From Streptomyces sp. SCUT-3 (GTDB taxonomy: Bacteria; Actinomycetota; Actinomycetes; Streptomycetales; Streptomycetaceae): a stretch of DNA of 64,000 nucleotides. Each line of letters opens with the position of its first letter. Position 1 is the first letter of the stretch. Of this stretch, positions 17,830 through 26,699 are shown piece after piece. The translations under genes were made by a program, and so were the position numbers. A model generated the notes under the pieces. It worked only from the letters and a program-made list of their open reading frames with translations. It had not been told where the DNA came from and made no database searches. Location of the stretch: contig NZ_CP046907.1 of the NCBI RefSeq assembly GCF_014083985.1, positions 2,646,001 to 2,710,000 of the forward strand, written 5' to 3'.

Positions 17830-19346
17830 CGGGGGCCCTCCTCGGGGGAGCCGGGGTTCGCGGACGGAGGGGCGGCGGGGGCCGTGGGGGCGGCGGGAGC
17901 GGCAGGGGCGGCGGGGGCCGCGGTGCCGCCGGGGTTGTTCTTCTTCCACCAGTCGCGGAAGGATTCGGCGGGCACCTCGGGCAGGTCGCGGCTGTCGGTC
18001 CAGGCGCGGCCCGGGCCCGGCAGGCGCTTGGGGTGCAGTTTGCGGGTGAGGGAGGCGGCGCGCAGGGCGGCGGTGAGCGCGGCCGGGTGGTCCAGGACCC
18101 AGCCGGCGGCGTTGATCGCCGCGCGTTCCGCGCGGTGTCCCTTGCCGGTCTCGGCGACGCGTTCGCGCAGGTGGACGAGGACCTCGGGGATGTCGATGGC
18201 GACCGGGCAGACGTCGTAGCAGGCCCCGCAGAGGGAGGAGGCGTAGGGCAGGGAGGCGTCCACCTCGCTGCCGGTGCCGTGCAATTGGGGGTTGAGGATG
18301 GCGCCGATCGGGCCGGGGTAGACGGAGCCGTAGGCGTGGCCGCCGGCGCGCTCGTAGACGGGGCAGACGTTCAGGCAGGCCGAGCAGCGGATGCAGCGCA
18401 GCGCCTGCCTGCCGACGGTGTCGGCCAGGGTGTCGGTGCGGCCGTTGTCGAGCAGGACCAGGTGGAAGGTCTTCGGGCCGTCGGCGTCGGTGGTGCCGGT
18501 CCAGGTGGAGGTGTAGGGGTTCATCCGCTCCGCGGTGGAGGAGCGGGGCAGGGTCTGCAGGAAGACCTCCAGGTCCTGCCAGGTGGGGACGACCTTCTCG
18601 ATGCCGACGACGGAGACGAGGGTCTCGGGCAGGGTCAGGCACATGCGGCCGTTGCCCTCGGACTCGACGACGACCAGGGTGCCGGTCTCGGCGACCATGA
18701 AGTTGGCGCCGGAGATGCCGACCTTCGCCCGCAGGAACTTCTCCCGCAGGTGGAGGCGGGCGGCCTCGGCGAGGTCGGCCGGCTCGTCGGTCAGGCCCTC
18801 GGGGGCGGGGCGGCCCCAGCGGCCCATCTGCCCGGCGAAGATGTCCCGGATCTCGGAGCGGTTGCGGTGGATGGCGGGGACAAGGATGTGCGAGGGGCGG
18901 TCCTGCCCGAGCTGGACGATCAGTTCGGCCAGGTCGGTCTCGTAGGCGGCGATGCCCTCGGCCTCCAGGGCCTCGTTGAGGCCGATCTCCTGGGTGGCCA
19001 TGGACTTGACCTTGACGACCTCGGTCTCCCCGGTGGCCTTGACCAGGCCGGTGACGATGCGGTTGGCCTCGTCGGCGTCCGCCGCCCAGTGGACGGTGCC
19101 GCCGGCGTCGGTGACGGCCTGCTCCAGCTGCACCAGGTAGTGGTCGAGCCGGCGCAGCGTGTGCTCCTTGATCCGCGCCCCGGCCTCGCGCAGCTGCGCC
19201 CAGTCCGCCAGTTCGGCGACGGCCTCGGCGCGGCGGTCGCGGATGGTGTGGGTGGCGTGCCGGAGGTTGGCGCGCAGCGTCCGGTCGTCGACGGACTTCT
19301 TCGCGGCCTCGGGGAAGGCCGGCATGCCCAGGTACGTGCCGCTCAT
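17826..19346 (-). CDS. lutB: Lactate utilization iron-sulfur protein B
   Basis: A 506-residue protein with an N-terminal LUD domain (residues about 60-300) and two 4Fe-4S clusters, CIRCSACLNVCP and CGACYDVCP, around residues 325-385. It transfers electrons in L-lactate oxidation to pyruvate with LutA and LutC. The last 35 residues are a Pro/Ala tail absent from short homologues. ATG overlaps link it to lutA upstream and lutC downstream, so the three are translationally coupled. Confidence 0.95.
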   Translation of the reverse strand: MSGTYLGMPAFPEAAKKSVDDRTLRANLRHATHTIRDRRAEAVAELADWAQLREAGARIKEHTLRRLDHYLVQLEQAVTDAGGTVHWAADADEANRIVTGLVKATGETEVVKVKSMATQEIGLNEALEAEGIAAYETDLAELIVQLGQDRPSHILVPAIHRNRSEIRDIFAGQMGRWGRPAPEGLTDEPADLAEAARLHLREKFLRAKVGISGANFMVAETGTLVVVESEGNGRMCLTLPETLVSVVGIEKVVPTWQDLEVFLQTLPRSSTAERMNPYTSTWTGTTDADGPKTFHLVLLDNGRTDTLADTVGRQALRCIRCSACLNVCPVYERAGGHAYGSVYPGPIGAILNPQLHGTGSEVDASLPYASSLCGACYDVCPVAIDIPEVLVHLRERVAETGKGHRAERAAINAAGWVLDHPAALTAALRAASLTRKLHPKRLPGPGRAWTDSRDLPEVPAESFRDWWKKNNPGGTAAPAAPAAPAAPTAPAAPPSANPGSPEEGPR

Positions 19347-20104
19347 GCGTGGCTCCACGGTTCGTCTTCGGTACTGGCCAGGATCTCGGCGATGTGGACG
19401 GTCCGCAGGGGGCCGCCCTGCCTGCTCAGGGTGGCGCCCAGGTGCATCAGGCAGGAGTTGTCGGCGCCGCACAGGAAGTCGGCGCCGGTGCTGCGCGCGT
19501 TGGCGATCTTGTCGGCACCCATGGCCGCGGAGACGGCGGGGTTCTTCACGGCGAAGGTGCCGCCGAAGCCGCAGCACTCCTCGGCGCCGGGCAGTTCGCG
19601 CAGTTCCAGTCCCCGCACTGCCTCCAGCAGGCGGCGCGGCCGCTCCCCCAGGCCGAGCATCCGCAGCCCGTGGCAGGAGGGGTGGTAGGTGACGGTGTGC
19701 GGGAAGTACGCGCCGACGTCGGTGACGCCGAGGACGTCGACGAGGAACTCGGTGAGCTCGAAGGTGCGCGGCGCGAGGGACCGGGCGGCCTCGGCCAGGG
19801 CGCCGCCGCGCCCCTCGGCCTCGGCCTTCTCCCCGATCCTCGGGTAGTTGTCGCGCACCATGGCGGCGCACGACCCCGAGGGGGTGACGACGTAGTCGTA
19901 CCCCTCGAAGGCGGCGGCCGTGCGGCGCAGCAGCGGTTCGCTCTCGCGGCGGTAGCCGGTGTTGTACTGGGGCTGGCCGCAGCAGGTCTGCGCGGCCGGG
20001 AAGTCCACCTCGACGCCGAGGCGCCGCAGCAGGGACACGGTCGCCCGTCCTGTGCGCGGGTGGAGTGCGTCGTTGACGCAGGTGATGAACAGCGCGGCGC
20101 GCAT
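19343..20104 (-). CDS. lutA: Lactate utilization protein A (CCG-domain)
   Basis: A 253-residue (Fe-S)-binding oxidoreductase subunit with two cysteine-rich CCG motifs, TCCGQPQYNTGY near residue 41 and ECCGFGGTFAVKN near residue 178. These domains hold Fe-S clusters or bind heterodisulfide-like ligands. It is the first lut gene, 43 nt after the permease, and overlaps lutB by 4 nt. There is no signal peptide; it acts in the cytosol. Confidence 0.95.
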   Translation of the reverse strand: MRAALFITCVNDALHPRTGRATVSLLRRLGVEVDFPAAQTCCGQPQYNTGYRRESEPLLRRTAAAFEGYDYVVTPSGSCAAMVRDNYPRIGEKAEAEGRGGALAEAARSLAPRTFELTEFLVDVLGVTDVGAYFPHTVTYHPSCHGLRMLGLGERPRRLLEAVRGLELRELPGAEECCGFGGTFAVKNPAVSAAMGADKIANARSTGADFLCGADNSCLMHLGATLSRQGGPLRTVHIAEILASTEDEPWSHA

Positions 20105-20147
20105 GACCTCTCCGACGGTTGGTGCGGCTGACCGGCGGGTGCGTCCC

Positions 20148-21782
20148 TTACGGGAGCATCCCGCCGAGGACGTTGGACTGCAGGAAGACGAGCAGGCACA
20201 GCGCCAGCAGGAAGAGCAGGCTCCACCTGATGGTGCCCCGCAGCAGCTCCGACTCGCGGCCGTCGAGGCCGACGGCGGTCGCGGCGATGGTGAGGTTCTG
20301 CGGGCTGATCAGCTTGCCGACGACGCCGCCGGAGGTGTTGGCGGCGACGAGCAGGGTCGGGTCGAGGCCGGCCTTGTCGCCGGTGGTCTGCTGGAGGGTG
20401 GCGAACAGGGCGTTGGCCGAGGTGTCCGAGCCGGTGACCGCGGTGCCGAGCCAGCCCAGGACCGGGGAGAAGAACGCGAAGGCGGTGCCGGCCCCGGCGA
20501 TCCAGGTGCCGATGGTGATGGTCTGGCCGGACATGTTCATCACGTAGGCGAGGGCGAGGACCGAGGCGACGGTGAGCAGGGACAGGCGGAGCTTGACGAC
20601 CGTGGAGGCGAACTCCCGCACGACGGTGCCGGGGGCGATGCGGTGGACGGCGGCGACGAGCAGGCCGGACAGCAGGAGCAGGGTGCCGGGGGAGGAGAGC
20701 CACGGGAAGGTGTACACGGTGCTGGTCACGGCCTCGCCCGCGGCGTTGAGCACCTTCCCGTCGAGCCCGGGCCAGCCGGCCTTGACGTCGGTGGAGGCGA
20801 GGAACTCCTTGAGCGGCGTCCACAGCTTCGCGGCGGAGAAGACCGCGATCACCACCAGGTAGGGCAGGAACGCCATCAGGATGCGGGCCGGGCCGACGGA
20901 TCGCGCGGCCCCGTCCGCCGGGGCGGGGACGTCCCCGCGGAGCAGGTCGGCGCGGGCCTGCTCGCCGCCCGCGGGCCGCCACACGCGCAGGAGGAGCACG
21001 ACCGCGAGGAGGCCGGCGAGGGAGGCGATGATGTCGGTCAGTTCCACGGAGACGTAGTTGGAGGCGGCGAACTGGGCGAGGCCGAAGGCGGTGCCGGCCG
21101 TCAGGGCCGCCGGCCAGGTCTGGCGCATCCCGCGCCGGCCGTCGACGAGCGCCACCAGCAGCAGCGGCACGAACACCGCGAGCAGCGAGGTCTGGCGTCC
21201 CACGTAGGCGCCGATCTCCTCGTAGGGGATGCCGGTGAGGCTGCCCGCGGTGATGATCGGGGTGGCGATGGCGCCGAAGGCGACGGGGGCGGTGTTGGCG
21301 ATCAGCACGGTGACCGCCGCCCGCATCGGGGAGAAGCCCAGCGCCACGAGCATGACGCCGGTGATCGCGACCGGGGCGCCGAAGCCGGCGAGCGCCTCCA
21401 GCAGGCCGCCGAAGCAGAACGCGATGATCACCGCCTGGATGCGGGGGTCGTCGCTGATCAGGCCGAAGGCGTGGCGCAGGTCCTCGAACCGGCCGCTGAC
21501 CACCGTGAGCCGGTAGACCCAGATCGCGGTGAGGACGATCCACATGATCGGGAAGAGGCCGAAGACCGCTCCCTGGCTCGCGCTCAGCAGCGCCAGTCCG
21601 GTCGGCATCCCGTAGCCGGCGACGGCCACGACCACTGCCAGGGCGAGGGACGCGAGGCCGGCCCAGTGGGCCTTCAGCCGCAGCCCGCCGAGGAGCACGA
21701 AGAACAGGAGCAGTGGCAGGCACGCGACGAGCGCGGACAGCGCGAGGCTGTCCGCGACGGGCGCGAGAACGGGCTGATACAT
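20148..21782 (-). CDS. lldP: L-lactate permease
   Basis: A 544-residue membrane protein with about 13 hydrophobic segments, of the LctP family (lactate or glycolate:proton symport). GGLLEALAGFGAPVAITGVMLVALGF and TAVTGSDTSANALFATLQ are family signatures. It is the first gene of the lldP-lutABC operon. The promoter contains the LldR operator at 21804-21814, which overlaps a likely -10 (TATGGT on the minus strand), a classic repression geometry. Confidence 0.95.
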   Translation of the reverse strand: MYQPVLAPVADSLALSALVACLPLLLFFVLLGGLRLKAHWAGLASLALAVVVAVAGYGMPTGLALLSASQGAVFGLFPIMWIVLTAIWVYRLTVVSGRFEDLRHAFGLISDDPRIQAVIIAFCFGGLLEALAGFGAPVAITGVMLVALGFSPMRAAVTVLIANTAPVAFGAIATPIITAGSLTGIPYEEIGAYVGRQTSLLAVFVPLLLVALVDGRRGMRQTWPAALTAGTAFGLAQFAASNYVSVELTDIIASLAGLLAVVLLLRVWRPAGGEQARADLLRGDVPAPADGAARSVGPARILMAFLPYLVVIAVFSAAKLWTPLKEFLASTDVKAGWPGLDGKVLNAAGEAVTSTVYTFPWLSSPGTLLLLSGLLVAAVHRIAPGTVVREFASTVVKLRLSLLTVASVLALAYVMNMSGQTITIGTWIAGAGTAFAFFSPVLGWLGTAVTGSDTSANALFATLQQTTGDKAGLDPTLLVAANTSGGVVGKLISPQNLTIAATAVGLDGRESELLRGTIRWSLLFLLALCLLVFLQSNVLGGMLP

Positions 21783-21803
21783 ACGACCCCCACCTTGGGT
21801 ACT

Positions 21804-21814
21804 TGGTCAGACCA
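21804..21814. promoter_or_regulatory. LldR operator 1 (lldP side)
   Basis: TGGTCAGACCA is a perfect palindrome fitting the FadR/LldR-type consensus TnGTnnnACnA. It lies 22 nt before the lldP start and overlaps the minus-strand -10 box. Confidence 0.8.
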
Positions 21815-21883
21815 TAGAACGGGCGAGGCAAAACTAGGGCCGCGAAGCACCCCTGTCCAGGGATTCGACATACAGAATTAATG

Positions 21884-21894
21884 TGGTCCGACCA
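21884..21894. promoter_or_regulatory. LldR operator 2 (lldR side)
   Basis: TGGTCCGACCA has the same two arms as operator 1, exactly 80 bp away. TTGACC follows immediately at 21895 and could be the -35 of lldR. Confidence 0.8.
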
Positions 21895-21987
21895 TTGACC
21901 GGGCGGCCCGGGCTATGCTCAGAGCCGACTGTGCACGGGGATCCGCCCCACGCGGACGGTGCAGCGACCACGGACGAAGGGGTTTCC

Positions 21988-22758
21988 ATGGCTGAGGCGA
22001 CGGCCTGGGAGCCGGTTCCGCGGTCCCGCACGTTCGAACTCGTGCTGGCCCGGATCGAGGAGCAGATCCTCGCCGGCAACCTCCAGGTAGGCGACCGGCT
22101 CCCCCCGGAACGCGAACTCGTCGAGCTGCTCGGCGTGAGCCGGGCCGCCATCCGCGAGGCGCTGCGCGTCCTGGAGGCCCAGGGCGTACTGCGGTCCAAG
22201 GTCGGCACCGGCCCCTCGTCGGGAAGCGTCATCGCGGCCATGCCCAGCGCCGGCCTCACCCAGCTGCTGCGCCTGCACATAGCGCTGGCCAACTTCCCGC
22301 TCGCCGACGTCATCGAGGCTCGGGCCACACTGGAGCGCGCCAGCGCCCGCCTGGCTGCCGAGCGGGCCGGCGAGGAGGACCTGGCCCGGATGCGCGAGCA
22401 CCTCGAGAAGATGGACGCCGCGGGCCTCACCCGCGAGAGCTTCAACGACCACGACACCGACTTCCACGTCGCGCTCGCCGAGGCCGGGGGCAACCGCTTC
22501 ATGGCCGACATGACGATCGCCGTCCGCAACGCGGTGCGCCACACCCTGCTCGGCGCGTTCCACCGGCTGCCGGAGTGGGAGCCGGTCGCCTCCCGGCTGC
22601 GGAGCGAGCACCACGCCATCTACGAGGCCGTCGCCGCCGGGGACGCCGACCTGGCGGGCCACCTCGCCGAGAGCCACGTCCGCGACTTCCACCAGGACAT
22701 CGCCCTGCGGACCCGGGCGGACCGGGACCCGTCGGACCGGGACGTCCCGGAACTGTGA
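21988..22758 (+). CDS. lldR: FadR-type GntR regulator of lactate use
   Basis: A 256-residue regulator with an N-terminal winged helix (about residues 12-80, including LPPERELVELLGVSRAAIREALRVLEAQG) and an FCD domain. The FCD metal ligands are plausible in DVIEARATLE, FHVALAEAGGNRF and SEHHAIYEAVAAGD. The ATG at 21988 follows GAAGGGG; the upstream in-frame codons fall in the promoter and are not used. Divergence from lldP and the two TGGTCnGACCA operators indicate lactate-responsive repression of itself and lldP-lutABC. Confidence 0.92.
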   Translation: MAEATAWEPVPRSRTFELVLARIEEQILAGNLQVGDRLPPERELVELLGVSRAAIREALRVLEAQGVLRSKVGTGPSSGSVIAAMPSAGLTQLLRLHIALANFPLADVIEARATLERASARLAAERAGEEDLARMREHLEKMDAAGLTRESFNDHDTDFHVALAEAGGNRFMADMTIAVRNAVRHTLLGAFHRLPEWEPVASRLRSEHHAIYEAVAAGDADLAGHLAESHVRDFHQDIALRTRADRDPSDRDVPEL

Positions 22759-22849
22759 CCCCGCGGGCCGCCGGGACGCCCGGCCCGCGGCCGGAACGCC
22801 CACGACAGGGGTGCCCGTAGCCGGAGCGCCCGGAGCCGGAACGCCCGTA

Positions 22850-22891
22850 GCCGGAACGCCCGGCCCGCGGCTGCGGGTCGGGCGTTCCGGC
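22850..22891. terminator. Bidirectional terminator
   Basis: A 19-bp stem with one G-T pair and a GGCT loop lies between the convergent lldR and response-regulator genes. The left arm is the last of several near copies of AGCCGGAACGCCC in this spacer. Confidence 0.8.
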
Positions 22892-22919
22892 GGCCGGACG
22901 GCTCCGCCCCCGGGTGCCG

Positions 22920-23579
22920 TCAGCGGCCCGGGGTGACCACGCCCGCCTCGTAGGCGAAGACCGCGGCCTGGGTGCGGTCGCGCAGCCCCAGCTTCACCAG
23001 GATCCGGCTGACGTGCGTCTTCACCGTGGAGTCGGCCACCACCAGGTGCCCGGCGATCTCGGCGTTGGACAGCCCCTGGGCCACCAGCGCCAGCACCTCC
23101 GTCTCCCTCTCGGTCAGGTCGCTCAGCCGCTCCACGGCGGGCGGCCTCGGCGCGCCCATCCGGGAGAACTCGGTGATCAGGCGCTTGGTGACGGTCGGGG
23201 CGAGCAGCGCCTCCCCCGCGGCCACCACGCGGATGCCGTCGGCGAGCTGGCGGGCCGAGCAGTCCTTGAGCAGGAAGCCGCTCGCCCCGGCCCGCAGCGC
23301 CTGGTAGACGTACTCGTCCAGGTCGAAGGTGGTCAGCACCAGGACCTTGGCATCCGCGTCGGCGGCGACGATCTCCCTGGTCGCCTCCAGGCCGTTGAGC
23401 TCGGGCATCCGGATGTCCATCAGGACCACGTCCGGGCGCAGCTCGGCCGTCCGGGCCACGGCCCGGCGCCCGTCCTCCGCCTCGCCCACGACCTCGATGT
23501 CCGGCTGGGCGTTGAGGAGGACGGAGAACCCCTCGCGGACCATCATCTGGTCGTCGACGATCAGCACACGGACCGTCAT
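22920..23579 (-). CDS. NarL/LuxR-type response regulator
   Basis: A 219-residue two-component regulator. The receiver domain (1-120) has the phospho-acceptor Asp in VVLMDIRMPE and the Lys in LLKDC; the C-terminal LuxR HTH is LTERETEVLALVAQGLSNAEIA with STVKTHVSRILVKLGL. It is the partner of the adjacent histidine kinase, whose stop it overlaps by 4 nt. Target genes are unknown; none of the neighbours gives a hint. Confidence 0.96.
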   Translation of the reverse strand: MTVRVLIVDDQMMVREGFSVLLNAQPDIEVVGEAEDGRRAVARTAELRPDVVLMDIRMPELNGLEATREIVAADADAKVLVLTTFDLDEYVYQALRAGASGFLLKDCSARQLADGIRVVAAGEALLAPTVTKRLITEFSRMGAPRPPAVERLSDLTERETEVLALVAQGLSNAEIAGHLVVADSTVKTHVSRILVKLGLRDRTQAAVFAYEAGVVTPGR

Positions 23580-25003
23580 GCCGAACCCTCTTTGAAGAGG
23601 TTGACGCCCCGTCCGTCCGTGACGGCCGGCACGGCCACGGTCGGAGCCTCGGAAGAAGCGGAGGACGCCGACGCCGCCGAGGCCGCGGAGGGCTCCGGTG
23701 CGGCGACGGGCACGAAGACCGCGACCTCGTAGCCGCCGTCGGGGGTCGGCTGCGCGTTCATCTCCCCGCCCAGCATCGCCACCCGCTCCTGCATGCCCAG
23801 CACACCGTGCCCGGCTCCCGGGGACGGCCGGGCCGCCTCCGAGGGCGGGCCGTTGACCACCCGCAGGCCGAGCCCGCCCAGCACGTACGAGACCTCCACG
23901 ACGGCGGTGGCGCCCGGCGCGTGACGCAGGGCGTTGCTCAGCGCCTCCTGCACGATGCGGTAGGCGGACAGCTCCACGCCCTGCGGCAGCGGCCGCACGC
24001 TGCCGGTCACCACCGAGTCGACGTCCAGTCCGGCGGCGCGCACGTTGTCCAGCAGGGAGCCGAGGTTGGCCAGGGTCGGCTGCGGCGCCTCGGGGCCCTC
24101 GTCGGCGAAGGGGTGCGGGGTCTCCGAGCGGACCACGCCGAGCACCCTGCGCAGCTCGGTCAGGGCCGCGACCGCGTTCTCCCGGATGACTGCGAAGCTC
24201 TTCACCAGCTCCGCCGGGGCCTCCTCCACCCGGTACGGGGCGGCCTCGGCCTGGATGGCGATGACCGACATGTGGTGGGCGACCACGTCGTGCAGCTCGC
24301 GGGCTATGGTGGCGCGCTCCTCCAGCACGGTGCGCCGCGACCGCTCCTGCGCCGTGATCGTCTCCTGGACGACGACCCGCTCCCTGGTCCGCCACCAGCC
24401 GCACACCGTCACGGTGGTGAGCAGCGCGACTCCCGAGAAGACGGCCATCGGGGCGGCCGTGGAACCGCCGTAGCCGATCAGGACGTCGACCGCGCTCCCC
24501 ACCACCAGGGTGACCACCCACATCTCGACGGCCACCCGCGGCCGGCTGCGCATCGCGACGAGGACCATCACCGCCAGGTGCGTGACGAACCCGGCCGCCG
24601 ACCACGGCCAGGAACCGATCCCGGCCCCGGCGAACATCCCCGTCAGACCGGCCAGCCCCGAGAGCCACCAGGCGGTGACCGGCCGGAACAGCGTCATCAG
24701 CAGGGCCGCGAACAGCACGAGGGAGTGGCCCAGGAGGTAGAAGAGGCCCGCCACTCCTCCGGGGCCCTCCCGGACGTCGACCAGCAGGACCAGCCCGGCG
24801 AAGGTCACCACGGCGGCGTGCGGCAGCCACTTCAGGCGGTCCCGCAGCGCCCCGGGGAGGCTGCGGGCCATTGGCACGGAGTCCAGCCGCAGCGGCGGCA
24901 GGGGACGGAAGTCGAGGACGGAGGTGAACAGGTCCTGTTTCAGGCCGGCCCACGCCCCCTGTGCGATGCGGAGTTCGGTCCGCCGGTTCGTCGTCTCGGT
25001 CAC
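23576..25003 (-). CDS. HisKA_3-type sensor histidine kinase
   Basis: A 475-residue membrane kinase starting with GTG at 25003. About six hydrophobic segments lie between residues 60 and 205. The dimerisation motif ERATIARELHDVVAHH carries the phospho-His, and the ATPase has EALSNALRHA (N box) and GHGVLGMQERV (G box). The first 60 residues and the last 50 (Ala/Ser-rich) are extensions beyond the family core. It phosphorylates the downstream response regulator. The signal is unknown; there is no large extracytoplasmic domain, so it may sense a membrane state. Confidence 0.95.
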   Translation of the reverse strand: MTETTNRRTELRIAQGAWAGLKQDLFTSVLDFRPLPPLRLDSVPMARSLPGALRDRLKWLPHAAVVTFAGLVLLVDVREGPGGVAGLFYLLGHSLVLFAALLMTLFRPVTAWWLSGLAGLTGMFAGAGIGSWPWSAAGFVTHLAVMVLVAMRSRPRVAVEMWVVTLVVGSAVDVLIGYGGSTAAPMAVFSGVALLTTVTVCGWWRTRERVVVQETITAQERSRRTVLEERATIARELHDVVAHHMSVIAIQAEAAPYRVEEAPAELVKSFAVIRENAVAALTELRRVLGVVRSETPHPFADEGPEAPQPTLANLGSLLDNVRAAGLDVDSVVTGSVRPLPQGVELSAYRIVQEALSNALRHAPGATAVVEVSYVLGGLGLRVVNGPPSEAARPSPGAGHGVLGMQERVAMLGGEMNAQPTPDGGYEVAVFVPVAAPEPSAASAASASSASSEAPTVAVPAVTDGRGVNLFKEGSA

Positions 25004-25137
25004 GGATTCACCCTAGGGAGCGGCCGGGCCCGGCACGTCAGCACGGAAGACGATCCGCACCCGTAGTCCTTGCGGAGTACGTGCGTACCGGCCGCGGCCC
25101 CGGTTCCGGGCCCGGGGGTCCGGCCCCGGTTCCGGGC

Positions 25138-26010
25138 TCAACGGGCGAGGCGGGCGATCTCCTCGGCGACGGTGGCGCAGGCGTCGGCGGACGGATCGAT
25201 CAACGGGAAGTGCCCGGTGTCCTCCAGGACGGTGAGGCGGGGCTCCTCCCCCACCGCCGCGGCGGCCCGGACGTACGCCTCGGAGACGGCCAGGGGCACG
25301 TCGACGTCGTCGCGGCCGTGGACGAGTGTCACCGGGACCCCGGCGGGCAGGACGCGGGCCGGGTCGGTCAGCGGCAGACGTCCTGGCAGGAGGTCCGGGC
25401 CGCCGAGGAACTCGGTCACCGCGTCGTTGCACACCGACAGCGCCACGGCCGAGTCGAAGTGGGCGATCGGGGCGAGGCCGACGACGCCGCGCAGTCCCGG
25501 CGGCGGCGAGGCGCGGTGCCACCGGGAACCGGCCGGCAGCCGGTGCCGGGACGCCGCCCACAGGACGAGCTGACCGCCGGCCGAGTGCCCGGCCAGCACC
25601 GTGCGGCCGGTGTCGGCCGCACCCGGCAGCGCCTTCTCCACGAGGCCCGGGAGCGCGTCCACGGCGGCCGCCACGTCGTCGAGGGTGTGCGGCCAGCCGC
25701 CCTTCGTATCCGCCCCGTCCGTCCTGCGGTACTCGACCGAGGCGACGGCGAGGCCGCGGCCCGCGAGGAAGGCCGCCACCGGGGAGACGTGCAGGCGGTC
25801 GTACGGCTCGCGCCACGCACCGCCGTGCACCAGCACCACCAGGGGCGCGGGGGCGGGCACCGCCCGTCCTCCGGGGGCCCAGAGGTCCACGACCTGGTCC
25901 GGGTGGTCGCCGTAGCGGACGGTGGCGTCCGGCGCCGCGGGCGGGTGGGCGAAGGCGGACGCCTCCTCCTCGGCGGGGGTGCGGGGCACGGTGCGGCTCG
26001 ACTCCTTCAC
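25138..26010 (-). CDS. Alpha/beta hydrolase (esterase/lipase-like)
   Basis: A cytosolic hydrolase with HGGAW (oxyanion loop), the nucleophile in AGHSAGGQ, an acidic residue in HGRDDVDVPL and the catalytic His in DTGHFPLIDPS. This is the layout of the kynurenine-formamidase/esterase branch. I place the start at the GTG 26010 (290 aa); GTG 25989 is an alternative. The open frame continues to 26346, but that part crosses a 16-bp tandem repeat whose unit is not a multiple of three and then the padR promoter, so it is unlikely to be translated. Substrate unknown. Confidence 0.82.
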   Translation of the reverse strand: MKESSRTVPRTPAEEEASAFAHPPAAPDATVRYGDHPDQVVDLWAPGGRAVPAPAPLVVLVHGGAWREPYDRLHVSPVAAFLAGRGLAVASVEYRRTDGADTKGGWPHTLDDVAAAVDALPGLVEKALPGAADTGRTVLAGHSAGGQLVLWAASRHRLPAGSRWHRASPPPGLRGVVGLAPIAHFDSAVALSVCNDAVTEFLGGPDLLPGRLPLTDPARVLPAGVPVTLVHGRDDVDVPLAVSEAYVRAAAAVGEEPRLTVLEDTGHFPLIDPSADACATVAEEIARLAR

Positions 26011-26032
26011 GGCGGACTGCGGACGGCGGACC

Positions 26033-26110
26033 GTACGGGCCGGGGACTGTACGGGTCGGGGACTGTACGGGTCGGGGACTGTACGGGTCGGGGACTGTAC
26101 GGGCCGGGGG
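26033..26110. repeat. 16-bp tandem repeat, nearly five units
   Basis: GTACGGGTCGGGGACT is repeated from 26033 to 26096 with one variant base in the first unit, then partly again. It lies 23 nt upstream of the hydrolase start, in its presumed promoter or 5' UTR. Confidence 0.9.
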
Positions 26111-26324
26111 TTGCGGGCGGGCGGCCCGGCGGGGTGGGCCGCGCCGCGATCATCCGTCACCGGCCGCAGGCACGGCAAGGGCCCCGTGCCGCACCCCCAC
26201 AGGACGCGCCCGACTGGGCGGGCGAGCAGGACAGGGCTCCTCGTTTTCCCGATGTACTTCCCCTCTCGGACTATTCTTGATTCCATACTAGTCAACGTTC
26301 CAGAATCAGGAAGGGGATCCGCGG

Positions 26325-26699
26325 ATGGAGACACCCAGTCCCGCATGGCTCCGTGCGGTCCTGCCGCTGTGCCTTCTGAGCACGCTGGAGCGCGGGGAGA
26401 GCTACGGCTACGCCCTCCTCCAGCAGATCGAGGAATCGGGCCTGGGCGCGGTCAAGGGCGCCGTCCTGTACCCCGCCCTGACCCGGCTCGCCGACGACGG
26501 CGCCGTCGAGGTCCGCTGGGCCCCGGGAGAGGGCGGGCCGGGCCGGAAGTACTACCGGCTGACCGAGGCCGGCCGCGAGCGGCTGCTCCGGGAGCGCCGG
26601 GCCTGGCGCGCATTCAGCGCGGCGGTCGGCACGACGGTGGACGGGCCCCGCGCACCCCACGGAACCGACACGCTCCACGAACGGGAGAACGACCGATGA
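26325..26699 (+). CDS. PadR-family regulator
   Basis: A 124-residue winged-helix protein. ESYGYALLQQIEESGLGAVKGAVLYPALTRLADDGAVEV is the PadR core and YYRLTEAGRERL ends it. AGGAAGGGGATCC precedes the ATG. It overlaps the next gene by 4 nt, the common PadR plus HAAS-membrane-protein arrangement, where PadR represses the pair. The upstream A/T-rich segment contains TGATTC and GAATCA arms 19 nt apart, a weak operator candidate. Confidence 0.93.
   Translation: METPSPAWLRAVLPLCLLSTLERGESYGYALLQQIEESGLGAVKGAVLYPALTRLADDGAVEVRWAPGEGGPGRKYYRLTEAGRERLLRERRAWRAFSAAVGTTVDGPRAPHGTDTLHERENDR

Noticed and set aside
26033-26110. Possible CRISPR array
   Set aside because: Units are 16 bp with no spacers, and no cas genes are near. 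The same applies to the tandem repeats at 4235, 14938, 51683 and 63201.
25138-26346. A 402-residue version of the hydrolase
   Set aside because: The extra N-terminus overlaps the padR start and crosses a tandem repeat that is not in multiples of three, so a start at 26010 is more likely.
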